NCBI RefSeq assembly: GCF_000428065.1 | Contig: NZ_ATZF01000014.1 | Location: 1-64,000 of the forward strand | Origin: Shimazuella kribbensis DSM 45090 | Lineage (GTDB): Bacteria > Bacillota > Bacilli > Thermoactinomycetales > Thermoactinomycetaceae | Reading direction: 5' to 3' | Length of the DNA: 64,000 nt | Shown here: positions 1 through 8,404 of the stretch, piece by piece | How the letters are laid out: every line of letters begins with the position of its first letter | How positions within the stretch are numbered: the stretch's first letter is position 1 | Translations under genes and position numbers: made by a program | Notes under the pieces: model-generated | The model's input: the letters and a program-made list of their open reading frames with translations, nothing else | Database searches by the model: none | What the model was told of the DNA's origin: nothing

Positions 1-95
1 CAAGTCTCGCTACGACGCTTTGCGCCTAGTCTCGCTTTGCACCTCAGATTAGGGCACAAGTCTCGCTACGACGCTTTGCGCCTAGTCTCGCTTTG
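1..95. repeat. 56-bp tandem repeat, window-edge array
   Basis: Two copies of a 56-bp unit start at 1 and 57; the second breaks off near 95, and more copies may lie to the left of the window. Each unit holds two copies of the core AGTCTCGCT. The reverse complement matches the array at 61194-61367 with the same unit length and about three quarters identity, so this is a dispersed tandem repeat present in opposite orientation at the two ends of the window. No coding function is visible. Confidence 0.85.
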
Positions 96-130
96 TAGAT
101 AAGTTAGAATTTATACTTTCTTATCTACTA

Positions 131-161
131 AAATGAGCAGTGACAAAAGTCACTGCTCATT
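131..161 (-). terminator. Rho-independent terminator of the SASP gene
   Basis: A perfect 13-bp stem (AATGAGCAGTGAC with its complement) around a 4-nt loop. Read on the minus strand it is followed by TTTTAG, just downstream of the SASP stop codon. Confidence 0.8.
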
Positions 162-193
162 ATCACCAAATATTAACTTTTAAGTGAGAGAAC

Positions 194-406
194 TTAGTAA
201 GTACCTCCACCAAGTTGTTGCTCAGCTAAAGATACAAGACGTTTGGTGATTTCTCCTCCTACAGAACCGTTAGCACGAGAAGTGGTATCAGGACCAAGTT
301 GTACACCAAATTCTTGAGCGATTTCGTACTTCATTTGATCAAGAGCTTGTGCAGCACCTGCAACCAACAATTGATTAGAATTATTACCGCGATTTTGTTG
401 TGCCAT
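194..406 (-). CDS. Alpha/beta-type small acid-soluble spore protein
   Basis: The 70-residue protein saturates and protects spore DNA and is degraded at germination by the protease GPR. It has the family's two helices: an N-terminal segment with the GPR site [10 protein letters not shown] (around residue 26) and the C-terminal block [16 protein letters not shown]. Length and a Gln/Asn-rich N-terminus fit the family. The start has a strong ribosome site (GAGGAGGTG, 7 nt upstream). A sigma-G-like promoter lies at 440-469 and a terminator follows the stop, so the gene is probably monocistronic and forespore-specific. Which ssp paralogue it is cannot be said. Confidence 0.95.
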   Translation of the reverse strand: MAQQNRGNNSNQLLVAGAAQALDQMKYEIAQEFGVQLGPDTTSRANGSVGGEITKRLVSLAEQQLGGGTY

Positions 407-439
407 TTGTTTTCACCTCCTCTCCGTTGGGTGTACTGT

Positions 440-469
440 TATATTGCTTCTTTTTGCATTTGTTCATGC
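440..469 (-). promoter_or_regulatory. Putative sigma-G promoter of the SASP gene
   Basis: Minus-strand GCATG (-35) and CAATATA (-10), separated by 18 nt, match the sigma-G pattern known from Bacillus forespore genes. They sit about 35 nt upstream of the SASP start codon. Prediction by motif only. Confidence 0.6.
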
Positions 470-512
470 GTGTGAAAAAATGGAATTTCAATGACATATG
501 TTGGAAAATATT

Positions 513-549
513 AAAAGCGTGCAATACCTCTCGGTATTACACGCTTTTT
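513..549 (-). terminator. Terminator of the 54-aa coiled-coil gene
   Basis: Stem AAAAGCGTGTAATACC (minus strand, one mismatch) closed by a 4-nt loop and ending in a T-rich run, a few bases after the stop codon at 557. Confidence 0.7.
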
Positions 550-556
550 CGGCTAA

Positions 557-721
557 TTAACTTATTAAATTTTGACGTATTTCTTTATGTTGTTGTCGTA
601 GTTTTTTCATCTCTTGGTGTAAATCATATTGTTCTAAAAACTCATGTCTTTCTTTTGCAAGTAAGTATTCTTCCATTAATAAATCTATCTGCGCTTCCAG
701 TGCTTTAAGATCTTCCCTCAT
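557..721 (-). CDS. Small coiled-coil protein, unknown function
   Basis: A 54-residue ORF starting MREDLKALEAQIDLLMEEY and ending QNLIS. The whole chain is charged and heptad-like, so it should form one long helix or coiled coil; no membrane segment or cysteine is present. An AGAGGTG ribosome site lies upstream and a good terminator follows directly, which is the main reason to call it real. I do not recognise the family. It lacks the SQELD motif of Spo0E-type phosphatases, which are similar in size. Confidence 0.6.
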   Translation of the reverse strand: MREDLKALEAQIDLLMEEYLLAKERHEFLEQYDLHQEMKKLRQQHKEIRQNLIS

Positions 722-898
722 GTCTTACTCAGCACCTCTATTCATCTAGATATACAAAAAGAATTAACTTGTTACATGGGTATATACCCTTTCTCTAAAC
801 TAGATAAACATGAAGATTAATGCAGAAAAAAGTTTTTATTTAGTATGAATAAAAACTTTTTTTTGATAGAATAGTTACACGAAAAGGTGGGATCATCA

Positions 899-1051
899 AT
901 GTCTGCAAATACACCACATATACCATCATTTTTAAAGCAATTCAGATCGATGAAATTCGAAATCATGATTCAAGATTTACCTAAACTGAGCAGTGAACAA
1001 TTGGAATTATTAAAAAAAGAAATCGAAAAAGTATTGGATCAAAAAAATTAA
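899..1051 (+). CDS. Small helical protein, unknown function
   Basis: A 50-residue ORF beginning MSANTPHIPSFLKQF, with a ribosome site AAGGTGGG 7 nt before the ATG. The C-terminal half (LSSEQLELLKKEIEKVL) is a strongly amphipathic helix. A terminator hairpin starts at the stop codon. No family recognised; the compact RBS-ORF-terminator layout supports expression. Confidence 0.6.
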   Translation: MSANTPHIPSFLKQFRSMKFEIMIQDLPKLSSEQLELLKKEIEKVLDQKN

Positions 1052-1082
1052 CCAGCCCTCAAGATGAGGAGCTGGTTTTTTG
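1052..1082. terminator. Terminator after the 50-aa gene
   Basis: ACCAGC...GCTGGT stem followed by TTTTTT on the plus strand. It overlaps the 3' end of the convergent gene at 1059-1469, so the two genes share this region. Confidence 0.65.
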
Positions 1083-1469
1083 CAGAGCTTGAAAAAGTTT
1101 TCGGGATAAAACAGACGAACGAAAAAACCGATACATACGCAATGCATGAACAGCAGAAAATAAGTGTGTCCCTGAACGAATTCGATTTTGATCATCTATG
1201 CGAATATAATCATGCTCCACTAATAATTCCAGTAATTCTTCTGTTGATTGGTCACACGAGTATGCATCAAATAGATCATGAAATCGGGATAGAGTAATAT
1301 ACTCCATGGCATTCCACTGTTTTTTTATATCCTTGTCCAATTGAGGGTAAATCAAAAGTCCCCAAAGGATAGCTATTGCTGCTTGTGTTTGTTCTGGCCA
1401 TTGTTTATGTGGCGGATTTTCCAGTCGTGAAGGAAGAGTGGAGCGAATTTGATTTAACGAGAACAACAT
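1059..1469 (-). CDS. Hypothetical protein, 136 aa
   Basis: Soluble protein without signal peptide or membrane segment, with a tryptophan-containing N-terminal half (LWGLLIYPQLDKDIKKQW) and a His/Arg-rich C-terminal half (LFSAVHALRMYRFFR). It reads convergently to the 50-aa gene and overlaps that gene's terminator. No motif that I can assign to a family. Unbroken length and a protein-like composition favour a real gene; the C-terminal serine run is encoded inside the terminator. Confidence 0.55.
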   Translation of the reverse strand: MLFSLNQIRSTLPSRLENPPHKQWPEQTQAAIAILWGLLIYPQLDKDIKKQWNAMEYITLSRFHDLFDAYSCDQSTEELLELLVEHDYIRIDDQNRIRSGTHLFSAVHALRMYRFFRSSVLSRKLFQALQKTSSSS

Positions 1470-1688
1470 ACTGCACTCCTTTACATTCTTATACCTCTAT
1501 CATTTGTCCAATAATTTCCTTTTTATACTTCATTTCGCATATTTTATTTAATTTCTGTTGTTTTACGATTTCTTTTCGTAACCAACAGTTGCAAAAAAGT
1601 GATTTGCTATCTTAATAGTGGAAAAGTTTGTGTCTTTTCTGTTATATTGTTAAGTAATATAAATGTGAACATTGAAAGGAGTTTCTAT

Positions 1689-2471
1689 ATGTTGCTTGAC
1701 CCAAAAAAAGGGAAATATTCGATAGAAGAAAATGAAAAAATAATAGAATTAGTAAATGAAGGAATGAAAAACGGAGAAAGAGAAAGAGATACGATCAAAG
1801 TAATCGCAAATACCTTGAACAGAGGTTATGCAGGTATTATGTCACATGTTAGAAAACTGAAAACAGAGCAGCCTGCACGGTTCGAAACAATAGACCAACT
1901 CTATAAAGATAATGCGGCACGATTAAATAGTTGGACGGAAACCGAAGAAGATGTTGTTATTGATACAGTGAATAAACATTTAGAAAACGGGAAATCACTT
2001 TCTACCGCAATTTCATCATTAGAAGAAAAATTATCGCGAACACAAGGCGCTATATATCAACGAATTTATACCCTCAGAAGAAAGCAGCCTGATCGGTTTG
2101 CCCATCTTCCTGCTGAAAGACCTAGAAAAAAAAGAAAGCTTCCCGAATGGCAAACCAATCGACCAATTATCCGCAATTTGGATCGAACGGAACCAAATCC
2201 GGAAACCTATCAACCAACAAACCTTTCACCCATTTGGAATACTCCAACAAATTTAGAATCTCCTTCACAAACAGAAGAAAGCATGATATATCAAGCTTTT
2301 GAATCTCGTTATGGCAAATTAACGTTAGAGTCAAAAGAAAAGCTCAATCAGTTGATGAGACAGTATGGTGGTACACGGGTCTCCATTTCTTTGCTCACCT
2401 TAAGCGAAGATAAAGCGTTTTCAAGTATTATTGCAGATTTTTTAGCTCAAAAAATGCAACGAGATACGTAA
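1689..2471 (+). CDS. Myb/SANT-like DNA-binding protein, RsfA-related
   Basis: A 260-residue protein with two Myb-like helical repeats: residues about 10-60 (YSIEENEKIIELVNEGM ... GIMSHVRKL) and about 80-130 (NSWTETEEDVVIDTVNKH ... GAIYQRIYTLRRK). Myb-like domains of this type occur in RsfA-family prespore regulators, of which a typical member lies at 62994. The C-terminal part is basic, then Pro/Asn-rich, then helical. I place the start at 1689 because GAAAGGAG sits 9 nt before it; an in-frame upstream start at 1599 has no ribosome site. A transcriptional role is inferred from the fold only. Confidence 0.7.
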   Translation: MLLDPKKGKYSIEENEKIIELVNEGMKNGERERDTIKVIANTLNRGYAGIMSHVRKLKTEQPARFETIDQLYKDNAARLNSWTETEEDVVIDTVNKHLENGKSLSTAISSLEEKLSRTQGAIYQRIYTLRRKQPDRFAHLPAERPRKKRKLPEWQTNRPIIRNLDRTEPNPETYQPTNLSPIWNTPTNLESPSQTEESMIYQAFESRYGKLTLESKEKLNQLMRQYGGTRVSISLLTLSEDKAFSSIIADFLAQKMQRDT

Positions 2472-2532
2472 TTTTGGATAGAACTTATTATACTTCATGC
2501 ATGAAATAATAATCAAAATACTTACCATATAG

Positions 2533-2562
2533 AAAAGAGTCTATTATTAGATAGACTCTTCG
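2533..2562. terminator. Terminator between convergent genes
   Basis: Stem AAGAGTCTA/TAGACTCTT with an 8-nt loop between the Myb-like gene and minE. Confidence 0.65.
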
Positions 2563-2584
2563 TTCATCTGGGGAAAATTACCTG

Positions 2585-2878
2585 CTAATCTTTTGACATG
2601 CTTTTGGGGCGTACTGGAATGCTTGCATTGATAATGGTTGTTCTTTCCTTTGATTGCGGAACAATGGTAACTTGTCCAACCACATCATAACCAAAATCAT
2701 CACATAACTCGATCAGCTTTGTTTGAAATAGTTTTAATTTCTTTTCATCAATATCTGATCGCTGGTAACTAAGGACAAGAGACAGACGATCATCAGCAGT
2801 CACCGCAGTTGGTTCTTCTCTCTCCTTATTAAACATATTAAATAAGGTCAACTCTGTTTCACCTCGATTTCTTTTCAC
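2585..2878 (-). CDS. minE: MinE-like cell-division topological factor
   Basis: A 97-residue protein with the MinE layout: an N-terminal amphipathic segment (LTLFNMFNK), a central strand/helix block (DDRLSLVLSYQRSDI, in the position of the MinD-contact region ...RLQIIVAERR.. of MinE) and a C-terminal topological domain with FGYDVVGQVTIV and TTIINASIPV. Its ATG overlaps the minD stop codon by 4 bp, so the two are co-translated. MinE stimulates the MinD ATPase and drives pole-to-pole oscillation of the Min inhibitor. Most Bacilli use DivIVA/MinJ instead, so this is notable. No minC is adjacent. Confidence 0.75.
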   Translation of the reverse strand: MKRNRGETELTLFNMFNKEREEPTAVTADDRLSLVLSYQRSDIDEKKLKLFQTKLIELCDDFGYDVVGQVTIVPQSKERTTIINASIPVRPKSMSKD

Positions 2879-3675
2879 GCGATGTGAAACAATCGTTTAA
2901 TCCGTGAAATAAGCGTACCTTCTTCTAATTCGAGAAAAGGTACATCCTCGCCCGATAGCCTACGAGCAATATTGGAAAAAGCTTTACCAGCATAAGATTT
3001 CCCATCCAATATCACAGGTTCTCCTGTATTGGATGATCGAATAATTCTCCTATCCTCAGGTACAACACCTAATAAATTAATCGCAAGATGGTTTTTCACA
3101 CGATCAACGCTCAACATATCCCCATCTTTGACCATATCAGGCTGAACACGATTCACTACTAGGTCGATTTGATCTAAATTTGCTGATTCTAAAAGACCAA
3201 TCACTCGATCTGAATCCCTAACAGACGGAATTTCTGGATTTACCACCAGAATTGCTCTATCAGCTGCTGCTATGGCATTACGAAAACCACCTTCTATACC
3301 AGCCGGTGAATCAATAAGTATAAAGTCAAATTCTTTGCGAAGCTCATTTACTACTTGTTTGATTTGACTTGGAGAAACCTCTTCTTTATAGCGAGTTTGA
3401 GCTGCTGGGAGTAAGGCTAAATCAGGAAATTCTTTATGACGAACCAATGATTGTCTAAGCTTACTAACCCCTTCAATTACGTCCACAATGTCATATACGA
3501 TACGGTTTTCTAATCCAAGCATAAGATCTAATTTGCGCAGACCAATATCTGTATCCACCAAACAAACACGATGCCCTAATTGGGCCAAACCTAAACCTAC
3601 AGAGGCTACGGTAGTAGATTTACCTACTCCTCCTTTCCCACTTGTTATAGTGATTGCTACTGATCGTTGGCTCAT
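2875..3675 (-). CDS. minD: Septum site-determining ATPase MinD
   Basis: A 266-residue ParA/MinD-type ATPase. It has the deviant Walker A motif GKGGVGKSTT, the switch region DTDIGLRKLDLMLGLE and FILIDSPAGIE, and a C-terminal amphipathic helix (LISRIKRLFHI) for membrane attachment. MinD recruits MinC to the membrane to block polar septation. I start at MSQRSVAI because AAAGGAG lies 10 nt upstream; a longer reading from 3717 would put that ribosome site inside the coding sequence. It overlaps minE by 4 bp. Confidence 0.93.
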   Translation of the reverse strand: MSQRSVAITITSGKGGVGKSTTVASVGLGLAQLGHRVCLVDTDIGLRKLDLMLGLENRIVYDIVDVIEGVSKLRQSLVRHKEFPDLALLPAAQTRYKEEVSPSQIKQVVNELRKEFDFILIDSPAGIEGGFRNAIAAADRAILVVNPEIPSVRDSDRVIGLLESANLDQIDLVVNRVQPDMVKDGDMLSVDRVKNHLAINLLGVVPEDRRIIRSSNTGEPVILDGKSYAGKAFSNIARRLSGEDVPFLELEEGTLISRIKRLFHIA

Positions 3676-3825
3676 TTCATACATACTCCTTTCTGGAGAA
3701 GTCAGTTTTATTTCCATTTTTAATTAAATTTGAGTTGAACCGACACAATATTCGCCAGAAGGTGTAATTTACATTTTTCCTAAATTCGACAAATATTGTT
3801 TATTTCCTTCAAATAAATGGTAAAT

Positions 3826-4269
3826 TTAGTAATATCTTTTCTGGCAATTTCTACACTGTCTCTCATCTTCTCCTACTTGATGAGCACAATAAGGGCATAA
3901 ATATATCAGTAAAGATGAAGGTTCGGTCGCGTGATACGAAGATGAATTTCCAGAACTATAACCATCTGAATAAATAAATTTGTCATTTTTCACATTTTCA
4001 ATTTCTTCATCTATTTTCTTTATTTCATTTTGAACGTATTGCAAACGCTCCAATCCACTTTTTAAAGCATTTGTAATACTTATTTCTTTTTCTTTCTCCC
4101 ATTGATTATAAGCAATATGTCCGATTTCTTCTGCGATTTGATCTGCTTCTCTTTTCTTTTCTTTTCGTTTATAGTTGAGTTTACTCATTTCAATCATTCG
4201 TTTTGACGCTTGACCAGTTTCTGCTACACTTTTACCAATTTTATTGCGCAAATCCTCAAATAAATTCAC
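3826..4269 (-). CDS. Coiled-coil protein with C-terminal zinc ribbon
   Basis: A 147-residue protein. Residues about 5-105 form a highly charged coiled coil. After a Ser/Gly-rich linker the C-terminus carries a zinc-ribbon pattern, CPYC (around 125) and CRNC (around 140), followed by KRYY. Such zinc-ribbon tails are common in Bacilli proteins of unknown role. It is divergent from the gene at 4323 with about 50 bp between the starts. No enzymatic motif. Confidence 0.7.
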   Translation of the reverse strand: MNLFEDLRNKIGKSVAETGQASKRMIEMSKLNYKRKEKKREADQIAEEIGHIAYNQWEKEKEISITNALKSGLERLQYVQNEIKKIDEEIENVKNDKFIYSDGYSSGNSSSYHATEPSSLLIYLCPYCAHQVGEDERQCRNCQKRYY

Positions 4270-4322
4270 GACTACCGCACCCCCACTTTCCTATCTTTTA
4301 TATAAAAGGTGGTTCTTTAAGA

Positions 4323-4637
4323 ATGTCAAGTCTAATCACAGATTTCATTCAATTTCTCTTACAAGATCCTTACCTTCCAGCAAAAAGTCTACAACTCAGA
4401 ACATTCGCTGGCAAAACATTCCTATATGCAAATCCAATCATTCCTGTTGATGTGATGTTGAATTATATTCAATCGAAAGGAAAACACTTCTTACGTGGAA
4501 CGATATGGAGTCTTCAATGCCAATACACAAGAAAAGATGCAACCTCAACAGTCTATCAGATTGCATTTTTAGCACCTGAAGAAAAAAGTTTTTGCTGTGG
4601 AAATCAGTGCATAAACTGTAAATGGAGAAAAAGATAA
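4323..4637 (+). CDS. Small protein with C-terminal Cys cluster
   Basis: A 104-residue protein, MSSLITDFIQFLLQDPYL..., ending in a CCGNQCINCKW cluster that could bind a metal. The start at 4323 follows AAAGGTGG by about 11 nt; longer in-frame readings have no ribosome site and overlap the divergent gene. It ends 3 bp before the convergent ylbF stop. Family not recognised. Confidence 0.6.
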   Translation: MSSLITDFIQFLLQDPYLPAKSLQLRTFAGKTFLYANPIIPVDVMLNYIQSKGKHFLRGTIWSLQCQYTRKDATSTVYQIAFLAPEEKSFCCGNQCINCKWRKR

Positions 4638-4640
4638 TCT

Positions 4641-5033
4641 TTATTTCCTTTTTTTTCCTGATATATCATTTGGTACTTTTATTTCCTTTGATACGGACCT
4701 TGCAATAATATGAGATACTTGAAATAACAATTGTTCGATCTGTTGTTCCATTTGAAGATATTTTCCAATCAAAGGATGATCATTTAACTTCTCTTGATAA
4801 TACTCCATTTTTTCTTTCGCTTCATGATAATTTGGATGAAAAATACCAAATCTTTTGGTCTCCTCAAAATCTTCTTTGACCTTGTCGAATGATTTAATCA
4901 ACATTTGTGCTTCTGCATCGGATTGCAGCTCTTTTTTGAGTTGTAAGTATTGAAGTACTTCTTCTGATTCATTTATCTGATTACCCAATTTTTGGGCAGC
5001 TTCCATTAACTCATTCAAATCCAACGTGCTCAT
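4641..5033 (-). CDS. ylbF: YlbF/YmcA-family regulator
   Basis: A 130-residue, nearly all-helical protein of the Com_YlbF family. In B. subtilis YlbF works with YmcA and YaaT in a complex that promotes RNase Y-dependent mRNA maturation and influences competence, sporulation and biofilm formation. Diagnostic segments are VLQYLQLKKELQSDAEAQ and FGIFHPNYHEAKEKM. The start at MSTLDL is chosen because GGAGGG lies 8 nt upstream; a reading from 5057 would swallow it. The family has several paralogues, so the symbol is likely rather than certain. Confidence 0.75.
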   Translation of the reverse strand: MSTLDLNELMEAAQKLGNQINESEEVLQYLQLKKELQSDAEAQMLIKSFDKVKEDFEETKRFGIFHPNYHEAKEKMEYYQEKLNDHPLIGKYLQMEQQIEQLLFQVSHIIARSVSKEIKVPNDISGKKRK

Positions 5034-5070
5034 AACTACTTCCCTCCATTTTTTCATTGTATCACAAAGT

Positions 5071-5138
5071 GCCCTCCTGTTTACGAAGACAGGAGGGCTA
5101 TATGCAAGGAAGGGGGAAGCTGTAAAGAATGCTTCCCC
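5071..5138. terminator. Two GC-rich hairpins upstream of ylbF
   Basis: Two perfect hairpins follow one another: GCCCTCCTGT/ACAGGAGGGC (5071-5098) and GGGGAAGC/GCTTCCCC (5113-5138). Neither has a clear U-run and no gene ends here on either strand. They could be an attenuator in the ylbF leader or remnants. The stretch 5140-5400 otherwise shows nothing beyond promoter-like AT-rich DNA. Confidence 0.4.
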
Positions 5139-5415
5139 TACTATTTATGTCACGAACCAAGAAAATATCCCAGCCATATTCATAGTAACTTGATTTTTTG
5201 TGTGCATAATAAGGGAAATACCGCTGATAGGTATTTTCAATTCTTTTGGATAATATTTCTTATTAATACATGTTAATGGAATCCAATACAAAAAAACGAA
5301 GAAAAATACGCACAAGAGTACAGAACAAGAAGAAAATTATTTATCCATCAAGAGAAATAGAGCTTGCATATGTTATAATGCTTCTTGATACTTACTTTTA
5401 GGAGGTTGTCCATCA

Positions 5416-6783
5416 TTGGATAGTGACCATGACCTGGTTAGTCTCATTTTACAACTAGCACTCGTATTTTTCCTTGTATTATTAAACGGTTTTTTTGTAG
5501 CATCTGAATTTGCTTTGGTAAGAGTCCGCTCGACTCGAATCGCCCAACTAACCGATGAAGGAAATTTCCGTGCGAAGTTGGCACAAAGAGTGTTGCTCAA
5601 TCTAGATGCCTATTTATCTGCTACACAATTGGGTATTACCTTGGCTTCATTAGGTCTCGGTTGGGTTGGTGAGAGCGTAATTTCTGAGCTTTTAAAACCA
5701 GTTCTAGATAATTTTCATCTTTCTGACAGCGTATTACATATCATCTCTAGTATTATCGCATTTAGCGTCATTACATTTCTACACATCGTATTAGGTGAAA
5801 TGGCACCAAAATCACTTGCGATTCGGAAAGCCGAAAGTACTACTTTGCTCGTTGCTAGACCGATGCAAATATTCTTTGTTATCTTTAGGCCAGCAATATG
5901 GGTATTGAATCATTCCGCCAACCTAATCTTAAAAATGTTAGGCGTACCGCTCGAACGAGATTCTCAACAAGCCCATACGGAGGAAGAAATCCGGATGCTT
6001 GTTGAGCAAAGTCATAAAAGTGGAATGATTGATCAAACAGAGCTTTCCTTATTTGACAATATCTTTGAGTTTACAGACCGAGTCGGAAGAGAAGTGATGG
6101 TACCTCGAGTAAATATGGTCTGTATCTATGTGGAGGATGAATTAGCCTCTAATATTGAAATTATAAAAGAAAGTCAATTTACCCGCTTTCCATTATGCGG
6201 TAAAGATAAAGATGACATCATCGGGATCATCCACATTCGAGATGTATATGAACGAATCATCCAAGCTGAGGATTTCCAATTATCGCAAATGGTTCGACCA
6301 GCTATACTGGTACCCGAAACCATGGAAATCAAAGATATTCTACAAACCTTACAAAAAAATAAAACCGAGATGGCTATTGTAGTAGATGAATATGGTGGTA
6401 CTTCTGGACTTGTTACTTTAGAGGATATCATCGAAGAAATCGTTGGCGAAATTCAAGATGAATTTGACGATGAACGCCCATTTTTCCAACAAAAAGGGGT
6501 CGAAACTTCTATTGATGCAAGGCTTTTGATCGAAGAAGTAAATGATTATTTCCACACGGATATTGAAGATGATGATAATGACACCATTGGTGGATGGGTC
6601 TTCTCTCGTCTCCAAGAAGTTCCTAAAGTAGGGAAAATCATTGAGTATGAAGGTTTGACCTTTACGGTTCAAGAGATGGACCATAATAGTGTCACTCGAT
6701 TAGCAGTTGTAAGGAAAATCTCTCCAGAAGAAGATCCTCTATCGAATACCGATACCAATAAATTAGAAGTGAACCACCCATAG
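5416..6783 (+). CDS. CNNM/CorC-type transporter with CBS pair
   Basis: A 455-residue membrane protein of the HlyC/CorC (CNNM) family, implicated in Mg2+ or Co2+ efflux and Mg2+ homeostasis (B. subtilis MpfA and relatives). The N-terminal CNNM domain has about four membrane segments (LILQLALVFFLVLLNGFFVA from residue 10, then about 60-80, 100-130, 140-165). A CBS pair follows (about 210-335, with MVPRVNMVCIYV and VVDEYGGTSGLVTLEDIIEE), and a CorC_HlyC domain ends the protein (about 350-435). The start is TTG with GGAGGT 9 nt upstream. A terminator follows. Confidence 0.9.
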   Translation: MDSDHDLVSLILQLALVFFLVLLNGFFVASEFALVRVRSTRIAQLTDEGNFRAKLAQRVLLNLDAYLSATQLGITLASLGLGWVGESVISELLKPVLDNFHLSDSVLHIISSIIAFSVITFLHIVLGEMAPKSLAIRKAESTTLLVARPMQIFFVIFRPAIWVLNHSANLILKMLGVPLERDSQQAHTEEEIRMLVEQSHKSGMIDQTELSLFDNIFEFTDRVGREVMVPRVNMVCIYVEDELASNIEIIKESQFTRFPLCGKDKDDIIGIIHIRDVYERIIQAEDFQLSQMVRPAILVPETMEIKDILQTLQKNKTEMAIVVDEYGGTSGLVTLEDIIEEIVGEIQDEFDDERPFFQQKGVETSIDARLLIEEVNDYFHTDIEDDDNDTIGGWVFSRLQEVPKVGKIIEYEGLTFTVQEMDHNSVTRLAVVRKISPEEDPLSNTDTNKLEVNHP

Positions 6784-6789
6784 TAACCA

Positions 6790-6820
6790 AAGCCGTTTGA
6801 ATTCATTCAGACGGCTTATT
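6790..6820 (+). terminator. Terminator of the CNNM gene
   Basis: Stem AAGCCGTTTGAAT/ATTCAGACGGCTT (13 bp, with one G-T) followed by ATTTTC, 6 bp after the stop. Confidence 0.8.
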
Positions 6821-6884
6821 TTCATTAAAATAAAGAAAAATACATCAAGGAGGGAAATCTTGAAATCGGCAATTGTTATACTTC

Positions 6885-8290
6885 GTCAACAACTCACGAC
6901 TAAAGTCGCGAGCTTGCCACCCACAAGGGCATTTAGGCTTGTAACCCTCCAGTAGTACGAATGTTCTTGCGAACTCCTACCTTAGCGTGAGGTTACATCA
7001 TGGGACGGTTGACTTCGCCCCTACCACAAGAGCTATGCTCCTGTCGTAACTTCAACGATGTACTCTATTCCAAGACGTTGAAGATTCATAGCACCAATAC
7101 GGTCGTCATTCGACCTGTAGTGACAATTCTTACAACAAAAGAAGTGCTTTTTCTTATCGCGATTGGATTTCTCTATATGCCCACAATTCGGGCACGTTTG
7201 GGAAGTGTATTTGGGATTAACCACCATTACTTTCTATCTATTCATTCGTGCTTTGTATTCTAGCATTCGTCGAAATTGGTAGAATGCCCAAGATACCGAA
7301 ATATAACGATTGCAAACTTTCACTTTTTCCGTAGCATGACGAACTCCTTGCAAATCTTCTAAAACAAAGAGGGTATGGTCGCCATATTGATTCACGAGTG
7401 CCTTCGTAATGCAATGGTTGATATCCATCATCCAACGGTTTTCTCGTGAACCAATCGACTGGAGTCTACGACGAGCAGATGCCGTTTGTTTCTGTTGAAG
7501 CTGCTTGCGTAATGCTTTGTATTTCGCACGTTTATGTTTGATCGTTTTTCCGTTGTAAAACAACGTTTTTCCTTGGCTATCGTAGGTAGTAGCCAAGAAG
7601 TTCAATCCTAAATCAATACCTACCACCTGAGATACATCCCCATCCTGTAATTCCGAAAATGCTTTGGTCATTGGGATGTGCAAAAACCATTTTTTGTGTC
7701 GGAACACTACCTTTGCGGTTCCAAATTTCCAATTATCCACAAAAAAACGTTCCATTCCTTTTGTTTCATACGAACACTTGATACGACCATCTATTGTATT
7801 GACCGAAAAAGTGTCTTGAACGAGAGAGTAATCTCGGTCCACACGAGGTCGTATTCTGGATTTTGGAATCCAATGAGGGACCAATCGTGACCATTTGATT
7901 TGGCAGACTTATACCGAGCAATAACAGTTTTGATTACGGATTGTGCCATTTGGGATTTCAAACCAAACGTAGAACGTAACTCATGATAGTACAAGTCATG
8001 TATTGGTCTTTGTTTTAGCATTTTTGTTTCAAAAATTATTTGGGATACAAAGTTACATGCTTTCCGATAAGAGCGAGTGGTTACCAAGAAGCTTTCCACC
8101 TTCTCTTGTGGAACATAGATTTGTATTTTGGCAGTAATGGTAATTATAAGGTTCACCCCTTTAAACAAAAACAATATAACAGAATATTTGTTCGATAGCA
8201 ATGTAAAGGAGTTGAAAAAGTGTAGAGAGTGTGTGTTTGCCAAAAGGCAAAAGCGTCTTTCCTCCCATGACTGAAGTCATGGGTCCCTAT
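6885..8290 (-). mobile_element. Decayed IS1341-type (TnpB-only) IS605-family element
   Basis: The element is bounded by subterminal hairpins typical of IS200/IS605 ends: CTCACGAC/GTCGCGAG (6893-6912, the transposon's 3' end read on the minus strand) and CCCATGAC/GTCATGGG (8264-8283, 5' end). It carries only a tnpB gene, which is broken. No TnpA is present, so any movement would need a transposase in trans. The 6912-7032 stretch downstream of tnpB is where the guide (omega/re) RNA is expected. A ribosome site AAGGAGGG at 6848 followed by TTGAAATCG... ends at the element, hinting that a gene start was interrupted. Confidence 0.8.
7033..8156 (-). pseudogene. tnpB: RNA-guided endonuclease TnpB, frameshifted and with in-frame stop
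   Basis: Three pieces together make one TnpB. The N-terminal HTH-like part (QIYVPQEKVESFLVTTRSYR) is in one frame. The RuvC-like core is in another: GIDLGLNFLATTYD with the first catalytic Asp, then LEDLQGVRHATEKV with the Glu. The C-terminal zinc finger (SQTCPNCGH ... CKNCHYRSNDDRIGAMN, third catalytic Asp) is in the core's frame but after a TAG at about 7234-7236. A one-base shift near 7835-7840 separates the first two pieces: PEYDLVW runs on to RDYSLVQDTFSVN in the next frame. So there is one frameshift and one nonsense codon, and the nuclease is inactive unless recoded. Confidence 0.88.
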
Positions 8291-8404
8291 GCATCAAAAC
8301 GATAAATCAAATTCTTTAAACCATTGATTTATAACTTCTTAATCAAGATAATCGCTATTTCCATGTTAAAATGAAAGAATCATCAAAAGAAATGGGGAAT
8401 CAGA

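Noticed and set aside
400-708. Plus-strand hydrophobic reading of 102 codons
   Set aside because: It covers the SASP promoter, a terminator and the 54-aa minus-strand gene, and has no ribosome site.
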